From Streptacidiphilus sp041262525 (GTDB taxonomy: Bacteria; Actinomycetota; Actinomycetes; Streptomycetales; Streptomycetaceae), in the NCBI RefSeq assembly GCF_041262525.1, contig NZ_JBGCCK010000019.1, positions 1 through 64,000 on the forward strand: a stretch of DNA of 64,000 nt. Reading direction: 5' to 3'. Each line of letters opens with the position of its first letter. Position 1 is the stretch's first letter. A model generated the notes under the pieces. It did no database searches. It was given only the letters and a program-made list of their open reading frames with translations, and had not been told where the DNA came from. A program made the position numbers and the translations under genes. Shown in pieces: positions 7,652-15,011 of the stretch.

Positions 7652-8440
7652 GTGTACCCACACGTCCGGAACGACGGCCTGGCCCTGCTGCGCAGCCTGG
7701 TTCGCCAGGAGCAGCTGCTCCCGGCCCCTGCCTTCGCCCTCGCGGGCGGGCCGGTCGTCGCGCCCCTCGCCCCGCTCGCGGCGCCCGTCGTGCTGCGCAC
7801 CCGGACGACAGCCGCGCGCCCACGCGGCGGCACGGGGGGCACGAGTGGCGCGGGCGGCGCCGGCGGCGCGACGACGGGCTGGGAGAGCCCGGCGGCCAAC
7901 CCGATCATGGCGCTGGTCGAACGCGCCCAGGACGGCGACGGCGAGGCCTTCGGCCAGCTGTACGACCATTACGCCGACACGGTCTACCGGTACATCTACT
8001 ACCGCGTCGGCGGCAAGGCCACGGCCGAGGACCTCACCAGCGAGACCTTCCTGCGCGCGCTGCGCCGGATCGGCACCTTCACCTGGCAGGGCAGGGACTT
8101 CGGCGCCTGGCTGGTCACCATCGCGCGCAACCTGGTGGCGGACCACTTCAAGTCCAGCCGCTTCCGGCTGGAGGTCACCACCGGCGAGATGCTCGACTCC
8201 AACCAGGTCGAGCCCAGCCCGGAGGACTCGGTGCTGGAGTCGCTCTCCAATGCCGCGCTGCTGGAGGCCGTCCGCAGGCTCAACCCGCAGCAGCAGGAGT
8301 GCGTCACGCTCCGCTTCCTGCAGGGCCTCTCGGTGGCCGAGACAGCGCGCGTGATGGGCAAGAACGAGGGCGCCATCAAGACCCTCCAGTACCGCGCGGT
8401 GCGCACCCTCGCCCGGCTGCTGCCCAGCGATGCGCGGTAG
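7652..8440 (+). CDS. bldN: ECF RNA polymerase sigma factor BldN
   Basis: Developmental sigma factor of 262 residues that drives expression of chaplins, rodlins and bldM during aerial hyphae formation. The GTG at 7652 has GGGAG just upstream and gives the characteristic long N-terminal extension of about 85 residues (VYPHVRNDGLALLRSLVRQE, then Pro/Ala and Gly/Ser/Thr-rich). In S. coelicolor this extension is a proteolytically removed pro-sequence. Sigma region 2 contains YYRVGGKATAEDLTSETFLR; region 4 contains LNPQQQECVTLRFLQGLSVA and KNEGAIKTLQYRAVRTL. The next gene encodes its membrane anti-sigma factor, and a promoter it probably recognises lies between them. Confidence 0.95.
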   Translation: MYPHVRNDGLALLRSLVRQEQLLPAPAFALAGGPVVAPLAPLAAPVVLRTRTTAARPRGGTGGTSGAGGAGGATTGWESPAANPIMALVERAQDGDGEAFGQLYDHYADTVYRYIYYRVGGKATAEDLTSETFLRALRRIGTFTWQGRDFGAWLVTIARNLVADHFKSSRFRLEVTTGEMLDSNQVEPSPEDSVLESLSNAALLEAVRRLNPQQQECVTLRFLQGLSVAETARVMGKNEGAIKTLQYRAVRTLARLLPSDAR

Positions 8441-8443
8441 TCG

Positions 8444-8471
8444 CGTAACCACGTACATCCCCGCTCGTTGC
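8444..8471 (+). promoter_or_regulatory. Predicted sigma-BldN-dependent promoter of rsbN
   Basis: CGTAAC at 8444-8449 and CGTTGC at 8466-8471 are separated by exactly 16 bp. The published Streptomyces sigma-BldN consensus is CGTAAC-N16-CGTTGA, so only the last -10 base differs. The site begins 4 bp after the bldN stop and would start transcription about 110 bp before the rsbN ATG. This implies a negative feedback loop in which the sigma factor induces its own anti-sigma factor. Confidence 0.8.
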
Positions 8472-8587
8472 GCAGGATGCAAGGCCCAATTCGGGGTTCT
8501 GCTTCACCCTTACGGGTGGATCGTGGCGCGACTGTGCAACCAATCGGTCGGCCGAACAGTCGACAACGTCGAGAGGAGGTGCTGCCC

Positions 8588-9781
8588 ATGACAGCGAATG
8601 TGCTGGAACTCCGCCGGGCGAGAGCCTTCGCCGACGCCGTGGATGCCAGGGACGCTCGGTTCGACGACGAGACCGGCGACGGCGATGGTCAGTACGACCA
8701 TATGCTCGCCACGGTGGCCGCCCTGGCCACCGTCCCCGGGCCCAGCCTTGATCTCCAGGTGCGGCTCACCCAACGCGCCCTGCTGGTAGCCGAGTTCGAG
8801 CGTGCCTTCGCGAGCGGCGGCGGCGCGGCGGTGGTCCCCGGCCAGCGCGCGCGGCGCGGCTCGCACCGCGCGGTGCGACCCGCCGTGCTGTGGCCCTCCG
8901 GCCGTTGGGGCCGTCGGCTCGCCGTGGGCGGCCTCGCGTCCATGATGGCGCTCGGCACGCTGGGCGGCGTCGCCGTCGCCAGCAGCTCGTCCCTGCCGGG
9001 CGACACGCTCTACGGGATGAAGCGCGGCCTGGAGGACTGGCGGCTCAACCTCGCCGGTACGGACTCGGAACGCGGCAAGCTGCTGCTGGACGAGGCCTCC
9101 ACCCGCATGGCCGAGGCCCGGCAGCTGATGACCCGCGGGGACGGCCCGCACCACGAGCTGAGCCCGCAGACGGTCGCCGACCTGAACCGCGCCTTCACGG
9201 ACATGAACGCCGAGGGCAAGCGCGGCCGCGACCTGCTCAACGCGATCTACCTGCACAGCCATTCGCTGGCCCCGCTGCGGCAGTTGGCGGGCTTCGCGGC
9301 GGTGCAGAGCCGCGAGCTGGACCAGATCGAGCCCCAACTCCCGGACCAGCTCGACCCGGTGGCCAGCCAGGTGCGCGGGCTGCTGAGCGGGATAAGCTCC
9401 GAGGTCACCCCGCTGCTTCCGGCGGCGCCGGGCGGTTCGGCGGCGACGACCCCGGGCGACGCCTCGACGAGCCCGTCGTCGTCCACGGGTTCCCCGATGA
9501 CGACGCCGAGCGGCGCGACGAGCTCCGGCACGGGCACGATGCGCGGCGCCGACGGCGCGACGAGCGCGCCCTCGGGCCAGACGACGGCCGGCACGGGCAA
9601 CCTCGTCGGCGGCCTCACCGGCGGCCTCCTGGGCGGCGGTTCGCCGTCGGCGACCCCCTCCACGCCTCCCAGCTCGGCCCCGTCCTCGACGGCGACCCCG
9701 GCCGGCGGCGGCCTGACGATCCCCCCGCTGATCCCCGGCCTCCTGCCGGGCATCGGCCTGGGCGTTTCAGGCGGCGGGTGA
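8588..9781 (+). CDS. rsbN: Anti-sigma factor RsbN (DUF5667 membrane protein)
   Basis: A 397-residue single-pass membrane protein. The N-terminal 110 residues (MTANVLELRRARAFADAVDA...) would be the cytoplasmic sigma-BldN-binding part. A transmembrane helix lies at about 111-132 (LAVGGLASMMALGTLGGVAV). Residues 133-250 form the DUF5667 extracellular domain (SLPGDTLYGMKRGLEDWRL). The tail from about 300 is Ser/Thr/Gly/Pro-rich and likely cell-wall spanning. The ATG at 8588 has GAGGAGGT 8 nt upstream. It directly follows bldN, and the family role is to hold sigma-BldN inactive until aerial development. Confidence 0.92.
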   Translation: MTANVLELRRARAFADAVDARDARFDDETGDGDGQYDHMLATVAALATVPGPSLDLQVRLTQRALLVAEFERAFASGGGAAVVPGQRARRGSHRAVRPAVLWPSGRWGRRLAVGGLASMMALGTLGGVAVASSSSLPGDTLYGMKRGLEDWRLNLAGTDSERGKLLLDEASTRMAEARQLMTRGDGPHHELSPQTVADLNRAFTDMNAEGKRGRDLLNAIYLHSHSLAPLRQLAGFAAVQSRELDQIEPQLPDQLDPVASQVRGLLSGISSEVTPLLPAAPGGSAATTPGDASTSPSSSTGSPMTTPSGATSSGTGTMRGADGATSAPSGQTTAGTGNLVGGLTGGLLGGGSPSATPSTPPSSAPSSTATPAGGGLTIPPLIPGLLPGIGLGVSGGG

Positions 9782-9814
9782 TCCCTGCGCAGCGAGAGGT
9801 AGTTGCACTATCCA

Positions 9815-9915
9815 GGGGCGCGGGGAACTGCGCGAGCAACCACCCTGTGCGGATGGCCCTGCGCATTGAGGACCATCCGCATGTGGGTGGCTTGTCGCGC
9901 AGTTCCCCGCGCCCC
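9815..9915. repeat. Dispersed hairpin element, copy 3 with outer inverted ends
   Basis: Perfect 21-bp arms at 9815-9835 and 9895-9915 (GGGG form in both). In addition AGTTGCAC at 9801-9808 and GTGCAACT at 9921-9928 form an outer 8-bp inverted repeat, which suggests the element's true ends. The centre is CCACCCTGTGCGGATGGCCC, the reverse orientation as in copy 1, followed by a second diverged copy of the GGACCATCCGCATGTGGGTGG half. It lies between the convergent rsbN and acyltransferase genes. Confidence 0.9.
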
Positions 9916-10010
9916 TGATGGTGCAACTGACCCACCGTCGTGACCCCGTCGCGCCCACGCGCCGGAGGCGCAAATCAGCAGGGCCCCGCGCCCCTGATGG
10001 TGCAACTGGC
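9916..10010. repeat. Extension of hairpin copy 3 with duplicated right end
   Basis: Immediately after copy 3, about 65 bp (CCACCGTCGTGACCCCGTCG, GCGCCCACGC) lead to a second right-hand end, CCCCGCGCCCCTGATGGTGC at about 9984-10004. In reverse complement this matches 33531-33610 beside copy 7 (shared GCGTGGGCGCGAC, TCACGACGG and CAGTTGCACCATCAGGGG). Some members of the family are therefore composite, with an extra shared arm. No coding content. Confidence 0.75.
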
Positions 10011-10018
10011 CCGTCTGC

Positions 10019-11065
10019 CTAGAAGAACACCGAGCGGCGCTGCACCAGCATCCGGTAGAGCGTGTGCTGGATCGTTTCGCGGACCTGGTCCGTCAGGTTG
10101 AACATCAGCATCGGGTCGTCCGCCGCCTCCGGCGGGTACTCGTCCGTCGGGATGGGCTTGCCGAACTGGATGACCCACTTCGTGGGAAGCGGGATCGCGC
10201 CCAACGGGCCCAGCCATGGGAAGGTCGGCGTGATCGGCACGTACGGCAGGCCCAGCAGGCGGGCCAGCGTCTTCGCGTTGCCGATCATCGGGTAAGTCTC
10301 CTCCGCGCCCACGATCGAGCAGGGAACGATCGGCACCCCGGCCCGCAGCGCCGAGGAGACGAAGCCGCCCCGCCCGAACCGCTGCAGCTTGTAGCGGTCC
10401 GCGAACGGCTTGCCGATGCCCTTGAAGCCCTCCGGCCAGACGCCGACGATCTCGCCGTTCTCCAGCAGCCGTTGCGCGTCCTCGTTGCAGGCCAGCGTGT
10501 GCCCGGCCTTGCGGGCCAGCTCGTTGACGCCCGGCAGCACGAAGACCAGGTCCGCCGCCAGCATCCGCAGGTTGCGGCCGGCGTGGTCGTGGATGGCGAT
10601 CTGCGTCATGATCGCGTCCAGCGGCAGCACGCCCGAGTGGTTGGCGACCACCAGCGCGCCGCCCTTCGCGGGCAGGTTCTCCGCGCCGCGCACCTCCAGG
10701 CGGAAGTAGTTGTCCGCCAGCGGCCGCGCCAGCGACAGCAGGACCTGCTCGGTCAGCTCCGCGTCGAAGCCGAACTCGTCGACCTCGTAGTCGCCCGTCA
10801 GCCGCCGCCGCAGGAAGCCGAGGCCGTTCGCGGCCCGCTGCTCCCAGCCCTTGCCGAAGAGCTTGCCCGCCACGCCGCCCAGCGGGCCCGCCAGCGCGCC
10901 GCCGACGGCCTGCGCGACGGTGTCCGCGAGGCTGCTCCCCGCGGCCTCGGCAGGGCCTGTCACGGCCTCCGGCGGCTGCGCCGCGGGCGCGCCGCGACGC
11001 TTGGTGATGGGGATGACCTTGGCCTCGCGCTCGTCACGCCACGCCTGCTCCCGAGCCGAGCTCAT
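10019..11065 (-). CDS. Lysophospholipid acyltransferase family protein
   Basis: A 348-residue PlsC-like acyltransferase, probably acting on a lysolipid at the inner membrane face. The core has VVANHSGVLPLDAI (NH...D block, here H-x6-D as in the actinobacterial subgroup rather than H-x4-D), the VWPEGFKGIGKPF block with EG motif, and VPIVPCSIVGAEETY. The N-terminal 90 residues are a variable Ala/Pro-rich lead and a Gly-rich hydrophobic segment. Its ATG overlaps the stop of the epimerase gene (ATGA, 11062-11065), so the two are translationally coupled and probably act on related envelope lipid or glycan chemistry. The acyl acceptor is unknown. Confidence 0.88.
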   Translation of the reverse strand: MSSAREQAWRDEREAKVIPITKRRGAPAAQPPEAVTGPAEAAGSSLADTVAQAVGGALAGPLGGVAGKLFGKGWEQRAANGLGFLRRRLTGDYEVDEFGFDAELTEQVLLSLARPLADNYFRLEVRGAENLPAKGGALVVANHSGVLPLDAIMTQIAIHDHAGRNLRMLAADLVFVLPGVNELARKAGHTLACNEDAQRLLENGEIVGVWPEGFKGIGKPFADRYKLQRFGRGGFVSSALRAGVPIVPCSIVGAEETYPMIGNAKTLARLLGLPYVPITPTFPWLGPLGAIPLPTKWVIQFGKPIPTDEYPPEAADDPMLMFNLTDQVRETIQHTLYRMLVQRRSVFF

Positions 11066-12156
11066 CCCTCAGTCCTCCTGATCGTCGCCGCACTGATCGT
11101 CGATGCCGCCGGAGCGGCGGCAGTGGGCAGCAGCGCTGCCGCCCGGTCGGCCCAGTCCGCGATGCGCTCCGGTGGGAGCAGCCCCGCGCGCTGGGCCCTG
11201 CCGAGGGCCGCCAGTGCCTGCTCGGTGGTGAACGCGGGGGTGTAGCCGAAGGTCTCGCGCAGCAACGTCGTGTCCACGACCCTGCCGTGCGTCAGCAGCC
11301 GCAGCTGCTCGGGCGAGAAGTCCAGCAGCCGGGTCTGCCGGGCCAGGCCGGCCATCCAGCTGACCGCCTGCAGCAGCATCGGCACGGTCGGCTTGCCCAG
11401 TCGGCGCGCGGCCTGCGAAAGCACCATGACGCCCTCGCCCGCGACGTTGAAGGTGCCGACGTTGGTGGTGCCGCGGCGCGGCTCCATGGCGGCGAGGCGC
11501 AGTACCTCGACCGCGTCGTCCTCGTGCACGAACTGAAGTCGTGGGTCGAAGCCGAGGACGGTCGGCAGCACCGGCAGCGCGAAGTACTCGTTCAGCGGCG
11601 TGTCCGCGTCCGGGCCGAGGATGTTGGCGAAGCGCAGCACGCTGACCGCGACGTCGGGCCGCCGCCGCGCGAAGCCGCGGACGTAGCCCTCGACCTCGAC
11701 CGCGTCCTTGGCGAAGCCGCCGGTCGGCAGCACCTTGGGCTGCATCCGCTCCTGGAAGACGGCCGGGTCGCGCGGCGCGGAGCCGTAGACGCTGGTGGTC
11801 GACTTCACCACGAGCCGCTTGACGCTCGGCGCCTTCTGCACGGCGGCCAGCAGCTGCATGGTGCCGATGACGTTGGTCTCCTTGACCGCGCCCCGGCTGG
11901 TCGAGCCCAGCGTGGTGGTGCTGACGTTCAGGTGCACCACGGTCGTGACGCCGTGTTCGGCTATCACCCGGGCCACCACGGGCCGGCGGATGTCCGCGCC
12001 GACGAAGGTGTAGGGCGCGGCGCCCTCGATCTCGTGCGCGCCGGGGTGGACGTCGACGCCGACGACGTGGTCGACGCCGGGCTGGTCTCTGATCACCCGC
12101 GCGAAACGGCTTCCCAGGTGCCGGCCCACTCCGGTGACGAGTACGACGTTGCCCAC
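11062..12156 (-). CDS. NAD-dependent epimerase/dehydratase (extended SDR)
   Basis: A 364-residue extended short-chain dehydrogenase. Nucleotide-binding motif VLVTGVGRHLGSRFARV at the N-terminus, acidic end of beta-2 in VVGVDVHPG, and FVGADIRRPVV. The catalytic region has STTSVYGS, where the Tyr precedes GS rather than sitting in a clear YxxxK; the next conserved part is LRFANILGPDADTPL. This resembles the actinobacterial SDR group that keeps binding residues but has altered catalysis. It is in a two-gene unit with the acyltransferase through an ATGA overlap. The substrate is unknown. Confidence 0.85.
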   Translation of the reverse strand: MGNVVLVTGVGRHLGSRFARVIRDQPGVDHVVGVDVHPGAHEIEGAAPYTFVGADIRRPVVARVIAEHGVTTVVHLNVSTTTLGSTSRGAVKETNVIGTMQLLAAVQKAPSVKRLVVKSTTSVYGSAPRDPAVFQERMQPKVLPTGGFAKDAVEVEGYVRGFARRRPDVAVSVLRFANILGPDADTPLNEYFALPVLPTVLGFDPRLQFVHEDDAVEVLRLAAMEPRRGTTNVGTFNVAGEGVMVLSQAARRLGKPTVPMLLQAVSWMAGLARQTRLLDFSPEQLRLLTHGRVVDTTLLRETFGYTPAFTTEQALAALGRAQRAGLLPPERIADWADRAAALLPTAAAPAASTISAATIRRTEG

Positions 12157-12190
12157 GGCGAACCAGCCCCTCTCCCCAGCTCACGGACAG

Positions 12191-12233
12191 AAAAAGCCGC
12201 CCGCACCAGACAGTAACGTCGGTGCGGACGGCT
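12191..12233 (-). terminator. Rho-independent terminator after bS22
   Basis: Read on the minus strand after the bS22 stop, a 13-bp stem (arms 12221-12233 and 12195-12207, one mismatch) with a 13-nt loop is followed by a run of five T (complement of 12191-12195). This is the only textbook hairpin-plus-U-tract noticed in the window. It also separates bS22 from the epimerase gene. Confidence 0.88.
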
Positions 12234-12260
12234 GGACACCTTCGGCGTGGCCGAGTGGTG

Positions 12261-12359
12261 TTACTTCTTGTTACGACGCTGGACGCGCGTGCGCTTGAGA
12301 AGCTTGCGGTGCTTCTTCTTGGCCATACGCTTGCGACGCTTCTTGATGACAGAACCCAT
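12261..12359 (-). CDS. 30S ribosomal protein bS22 (32 residues)
   Basis: A very short, extremely basic protein. It opens MGSVIKKRRKRMAKKKHR and ends VQRRNKK, matching the actinobacterial small-subunit protein bS22 (AURKAIN-like), which sits in the decoding region of mycobacterial and Streptomyces 30S subunits. ATG at 12359, TAA at 12261. It is bracketed by strong terminators on both sides, so it is probably a monocistronic, highly transcribed unit. The codons (CGT, AAG, CGC, CTT) differ somewhat from the neighbours, as expected for a ribosomal protein. Confidence 0.95.
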   Translation of the reverse strand: MGSVIKKRRKRMAKKKHRKLLKRTRVQRRNKK

Positions 12360-12458
12360 GAAAACCCTCACTCACTGGACGAACCCGCGAGGCGGGCAAC
12401 CGGGTCCAAACGACTGATGTAGGCCAACAGACTACCCACAGACCGCGCTCGATACGTA

Positions 12459-12502
12459 ATCCGGCCCTGCGTACGGGGTGGAACCCGTACGCAGGGCCGG
12501 AT
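12459..12502 (-). terminator. Perfect 19-bp stem-loop
   Basis: Arms 12459-12477 and 12484-12502 (ATCCGGCCCTGCGTACGGG) are perfectly complementary with a 6-nt loop (GTGGAA). There is no U-tract, as is common for GC-rich actinobacterial terminators. It lies between the excisionase-type regulator and bS22, both on the minus strand, and insulates them. Confidence 0.85.
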
Positions 12503-12530
12503 CGGTGGATCACTCGCGCTGTCGTCCTGC

Positions 12531-12740
12531 CTACGCGGTCTCCCGTCCCACGTAGGAGTCGCGGAGGTAGTCGTGCACCGCCTGTTCCGGTACACGGAAG
12601 GAGCGCCCGACCCGAATCGCGGGCAACTCGCTGCTGTGCACCAGGCGGTACACGGTCATCTTCGACACTCGCATCACCGAGGCGACTTCCGCCACGGTGA
12701 GGAAGTTGACCTCGTTCAGAGGCCGCTCTCCAGACGCCAT
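12531..12740 (-). CDS. Excisionase/MerR-type helix-turn-helix DNA-binding protein
   Basis: A 69-residue protein formed almost entirely of one winged helix: FLTVAEVASVMRVSKMTVYR, then LVHSSELPAIRVGRSFRVPE, then QAVHDYLRDSYVG. This is the excisionase-family (HTH_17) domain found as a lone small regulator in Streptomyces at this conserved position near bS22 and proC. The ATG at 12740 gives the usual family length; upstream there is only a distant GGAGAAGG. It probably acts as a small transcription factor or nucoid-type DNA binder; targets cannot be read from the sequence. It is not BldC, which has a different core sequence. Confidence 0.9.
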   Translation of the reverse strand: MASGERPLNEVNFLTVAEVASVMRVSKMTVYRLVHSSELPAIRVGRSFRVPEQAVHDYLRDSYVGRETA

Positions 12741-12865
12741 GACAACACCGAACCTTCTCCGTGTGACGGGCACCGGCTTCCCCTCCGGTGACTTAAGCCA
12801 GCACACGCGTATCCCCAGAGTAGTTGCGGGTGGTACGGGTGGGAAGGGGGAGAAGGGGCCTGGGA

Positions 12866-13708
12866 TTACTGAGACAGACCGGCCAGTTGCAGTACGTAGG
12901 CAGTCACCAATCTGTAGCAGTCCGGACGCAGCCCGTCGTCGAGAGGGATCGTCACCTCGACGTGGCCCTCCTCCTCGGCGACGAAGACGGCGGGGTCGTT
13001 GCTGTCCGCGAAGCCGACGCTGCGGACCCCGAGCCGACCCGCGCCGCAGGCCCAGCCGTGGTCGCCGAGCACCAGGTCAGGGAGGGTTTCGTGCTCCTGC
13101 GCGAGGGCGGCGAGAGCGATTCGCACGGGCTGCGGGGAGTGCGTGTGAACCGGCTCACCAAGGGAGCGGGGGGCTCCCTTCTGGTTGCTTGACGCGCTCT
13201 CTTCATACACCCTGAGCACGCCGACGCGCTCCCGGTAGTCAAGGGCGCAGGGGCGCGCGCCACCGGCCCCGTGCATGTCGAAGCTCCGTTCGCGCGCCGG
13301 AGTGAGCGGGTCGCATCCGGCGGCGCGCAGGGCGCGGCCGTATGCGGCGTACATGGGCTGCAGGCGGGACGGGTGTCCCGTCCCGATCAGGACGCTGCCG
13401 CGAGCCTCGGCGGTCTGCTTGAGGACGGCCGCGAGGCGGCCGAGGGCGTCGGCGGTGAGCTCAGGATCGATGGTGTCGAGTCCCTGCCGGTAGGCGGGAT
13501 CGGGATCCACGCCACAGCGCCGGGCCATGAGCGCGAGGAGTGCGTCCTCCGTCCACTCTCCGTCCGGGTCGAGACCGAAGAGGACATCGGGATCACGGCG
13601 GGCGAAGCGGGCGTAGTTGCGGAGATTGTGCTCGCGGGTGGTGGCGACGGTCCCGGCGAGGCGGGTTCCGAGGAGATGGGAGACAAGAGCTTCTCGACTG
13701 ATGACCAT
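12866..13708 (-). CDS. Actinobacterial phosphatase-family protein
   Basis: About 280 residues. I recognise the family only as a conserved actinobacterial group often annotated phosphatase. Visible features: a helical N-terminus (SREALVSHLLGTRLAG), a segment VLIGTGHPSRLQPMYAAYGR, and a C-terminal block LVLGDHGWACGAGRLGVRSV, then GFADSNDPAVFVAEEEGHVE, with conserved Asp, His and Asn that could bind metal. The ATG at 13708 has GAGGAG 12 nt upstream. The upstream in-frame extension reads through hairpin copy 4 and is not genuine. Function is inferred only. Confidence 0.75.
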   Translation of the reverse strand: MVISREALVSHLLGTRLAGTVATTREHNLRNYARFARRDPDVLFGLDPDGEWTEDALLALMARRCGVDPDPAYRQGLDTIDPELTADALGRLAAVLKQTAEARGSVLIGTGHPSRLQPMYAAYGRALRAAGCDPLTPARERSFDMHGAGGARPCALDYRERVGVLRVYEESASSNQKGAPRSLGEPVHTHSPQPVRIALAALAQEHETLPDLVLGDHGWACGAGRLGVRSVGFADSNDPAVFVAEEEGHVEVTIPLDDGLRPDCYRLVTAYVLQLAGLSQ

Positions 13709-13743
13709 GCCTTTTGCACTCTCCTCAGCGGGCAGCGACCTCA

Positions 13744-13845
13744 GGGGCGCGAGGAACTGCGCGACAAGCCACCCTAGGAGGTAGAGCACCGAACGCGCAG
13801 GGCCATCCGCACGCCGGTGGTTTCTCGCGCAGTTCCTCGCGCCCC
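13744..13845. repeat. Dispersed hairpin element, copy 4
   Basis: Arms at 13744-13764 and 13825-13845 are perfectly paired (GAGG/CCTC form). The centre GGGCCATCCGCACGCCGGTGG is in the forward orientation. The element ends 5 bp from the acuC stop codon (13851) and 35 bp before the phosphatase-family start, so it could terminate acuC transcription. Confidence 0.9.
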
Positions 13846-13850
13846 TCGGG

Positions 13851-15011
13851 TCACAGCAGCAATCCGTGGTGCGGAAACACCGCCTTGCGGGTGGCGAGGA
13901 TCGCCTGGTCCACCCGGTCCGCCGGGTCGTAGCCGGAGTCGAAGTCCTTCCAGGTGGCCGCGAAGCCGTCCGTCATCCGCAGCGGAGCGAACTCGCGCGT
14001 CCGGGCCCAGACCTCCTCGCGCCACTCCGCCAGGACCTCCGTCTCCGGGGCGATCGGGGCGCCCGCCGCGATCGCGACCAGGTGGGTCCAGGAGCGCGGG
14101 ACCACGTCCACCACCGCGTAGCCGCCGCCACCCAGCGCGACCCACCGGTCATCCGCATGTTCCGCAGCCAGCTCGCTCGCGGCCAGCATCAGCGCGCGCT
14201 GCGCGTCCACGCTCACCGCCAGGTGGGCGAGGGGGTCCTCGATGTGGGTGTCCGCGCCGTGCTGGGTCACCAGCGCCTGCGGGCGGAAGGCCGCGACCAG
14301 CGGGGGGACGATCGCGTGGAACGCGCGCAGCCAGCCGGCGTCTCCCGTGCCCGCGGGCAGCGCCACGTTGACCGCCGAGCCGGGCGCGCCGCCCGTCTCC
14401 TCCGGCCAGCCGGTCTGCGGGAAGAGCGTGCGCGGGTGTTCGTGCAGCGAGATCGTCAGCACGCGCGGGTCGTTCCAGAAGGCCTTCTCGACGCCGTCGC
14501 CGTGGTGCACGTCGACGTCGACGTAGACGACCCGCTCCGCGCCCAGCTCCAGCAGCCGCGCCACCGCCAGCGCCGCGTCGTTGTAGATGCAGAAGCCCGA
14601 CGCCTGGCCCGGCATCGCGTGGTGCAGGCCGCCCGCGAAGTTGACCGCATGGCCGCCCTCGCGCCAGACCGCCTCGGCCGCCGCGACCGACTGGCCCGCG
14701 ATCAGCGCGGAGGCGGCGTGGATCGCGGCGAACGCGGGGTTGTCCTCCGTGCCCAGCCCGCGCGCCGGATTGGGGACGCCGGTGCGGCCGACCGCCTCGA
14801 CCGCGGTGATGTAGCCGGGCTCGTGGACCAGGCGCAGCGTCGACTCTCCCGCCGCCGGCGCGGCGAGGACCTTCACCTGTGGCAGCCGGTCCAGTCCGAA
14901 CGCACGGACCAGGTCCATGGTGAGCCGGAGCCGGACCGGGTCCATCGGGTGGCCGGGGCCGAAGTCGTACGAGGTGAGGGCGTCGTCCCAGTACAGCCGC
15001 GTGACGGTCAT
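13851..15011 (-). CDS. acuC: Acetoin utilization protein AcuC, class I deacetylase fold
   Basis: A 386-residue zinc-dependent deacetylase of the histone-deacetylase superfamily, predicted to remove acetyl groups from protein lysines (acetyl-CoA synthetase in Bacillus). It has HPMDPVRLRLT near the N-terminus, GGLHHAMPGQASGFCIYND with the catalytic His pair, VDVDVHHGDGVEKAF with zinc ligands, LHEHPRTLFPQTG, and QHGADTHIEDP with the last Asp ligand. The full family length is present. The ATG overlaps the MFS stop as ATGA (15008-15011), so the transporter and deacetylase form an operon. Confidence 0.94.
   Translation of the reverse strand: MTVTRLYWDDALTSYDFGPGHPMDPVRLRLTMDLVRAFGLDRLPQVKVLAAPAAGESTLRLVHEPGYITAVEAVGRTGVPNPARGLGTEDNPAFAAIHAASALIAGQSVAAAEAVWREGGHAVNFAGGLHHAMPGQASGFCIYNDAALAVARLLELGAERVVYVDVDVHHGDGVEKAFWNDPRVLTISLHEHPRTLFPQTGWPEETGGAPGSAVNVALPAGTGDAGWLRAFHAIVPPLVAAFRPQALVTQHGADTHIEDPLAHLAVSVDAQRALMLAASELAAEHADDRWVALGGGGYAVVDVVPRSWTHLVAIAAGAPIAPETEVLAEWREEVWARTREFAPLRMTDGFAATWKDFDSGYDPADRVDQAILATRKAVFPHHGLLL

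Noticed and set aside
9767..10217. Short peptides ending in VAQFPAPL/RGAGNCATS-type sequences around the hairpins
   Set aside because: The same peptides appear at every hairpin copy because the arms themselves are open in several frames. They have no ribosome-binding sites and are repeat translations rather than genes.
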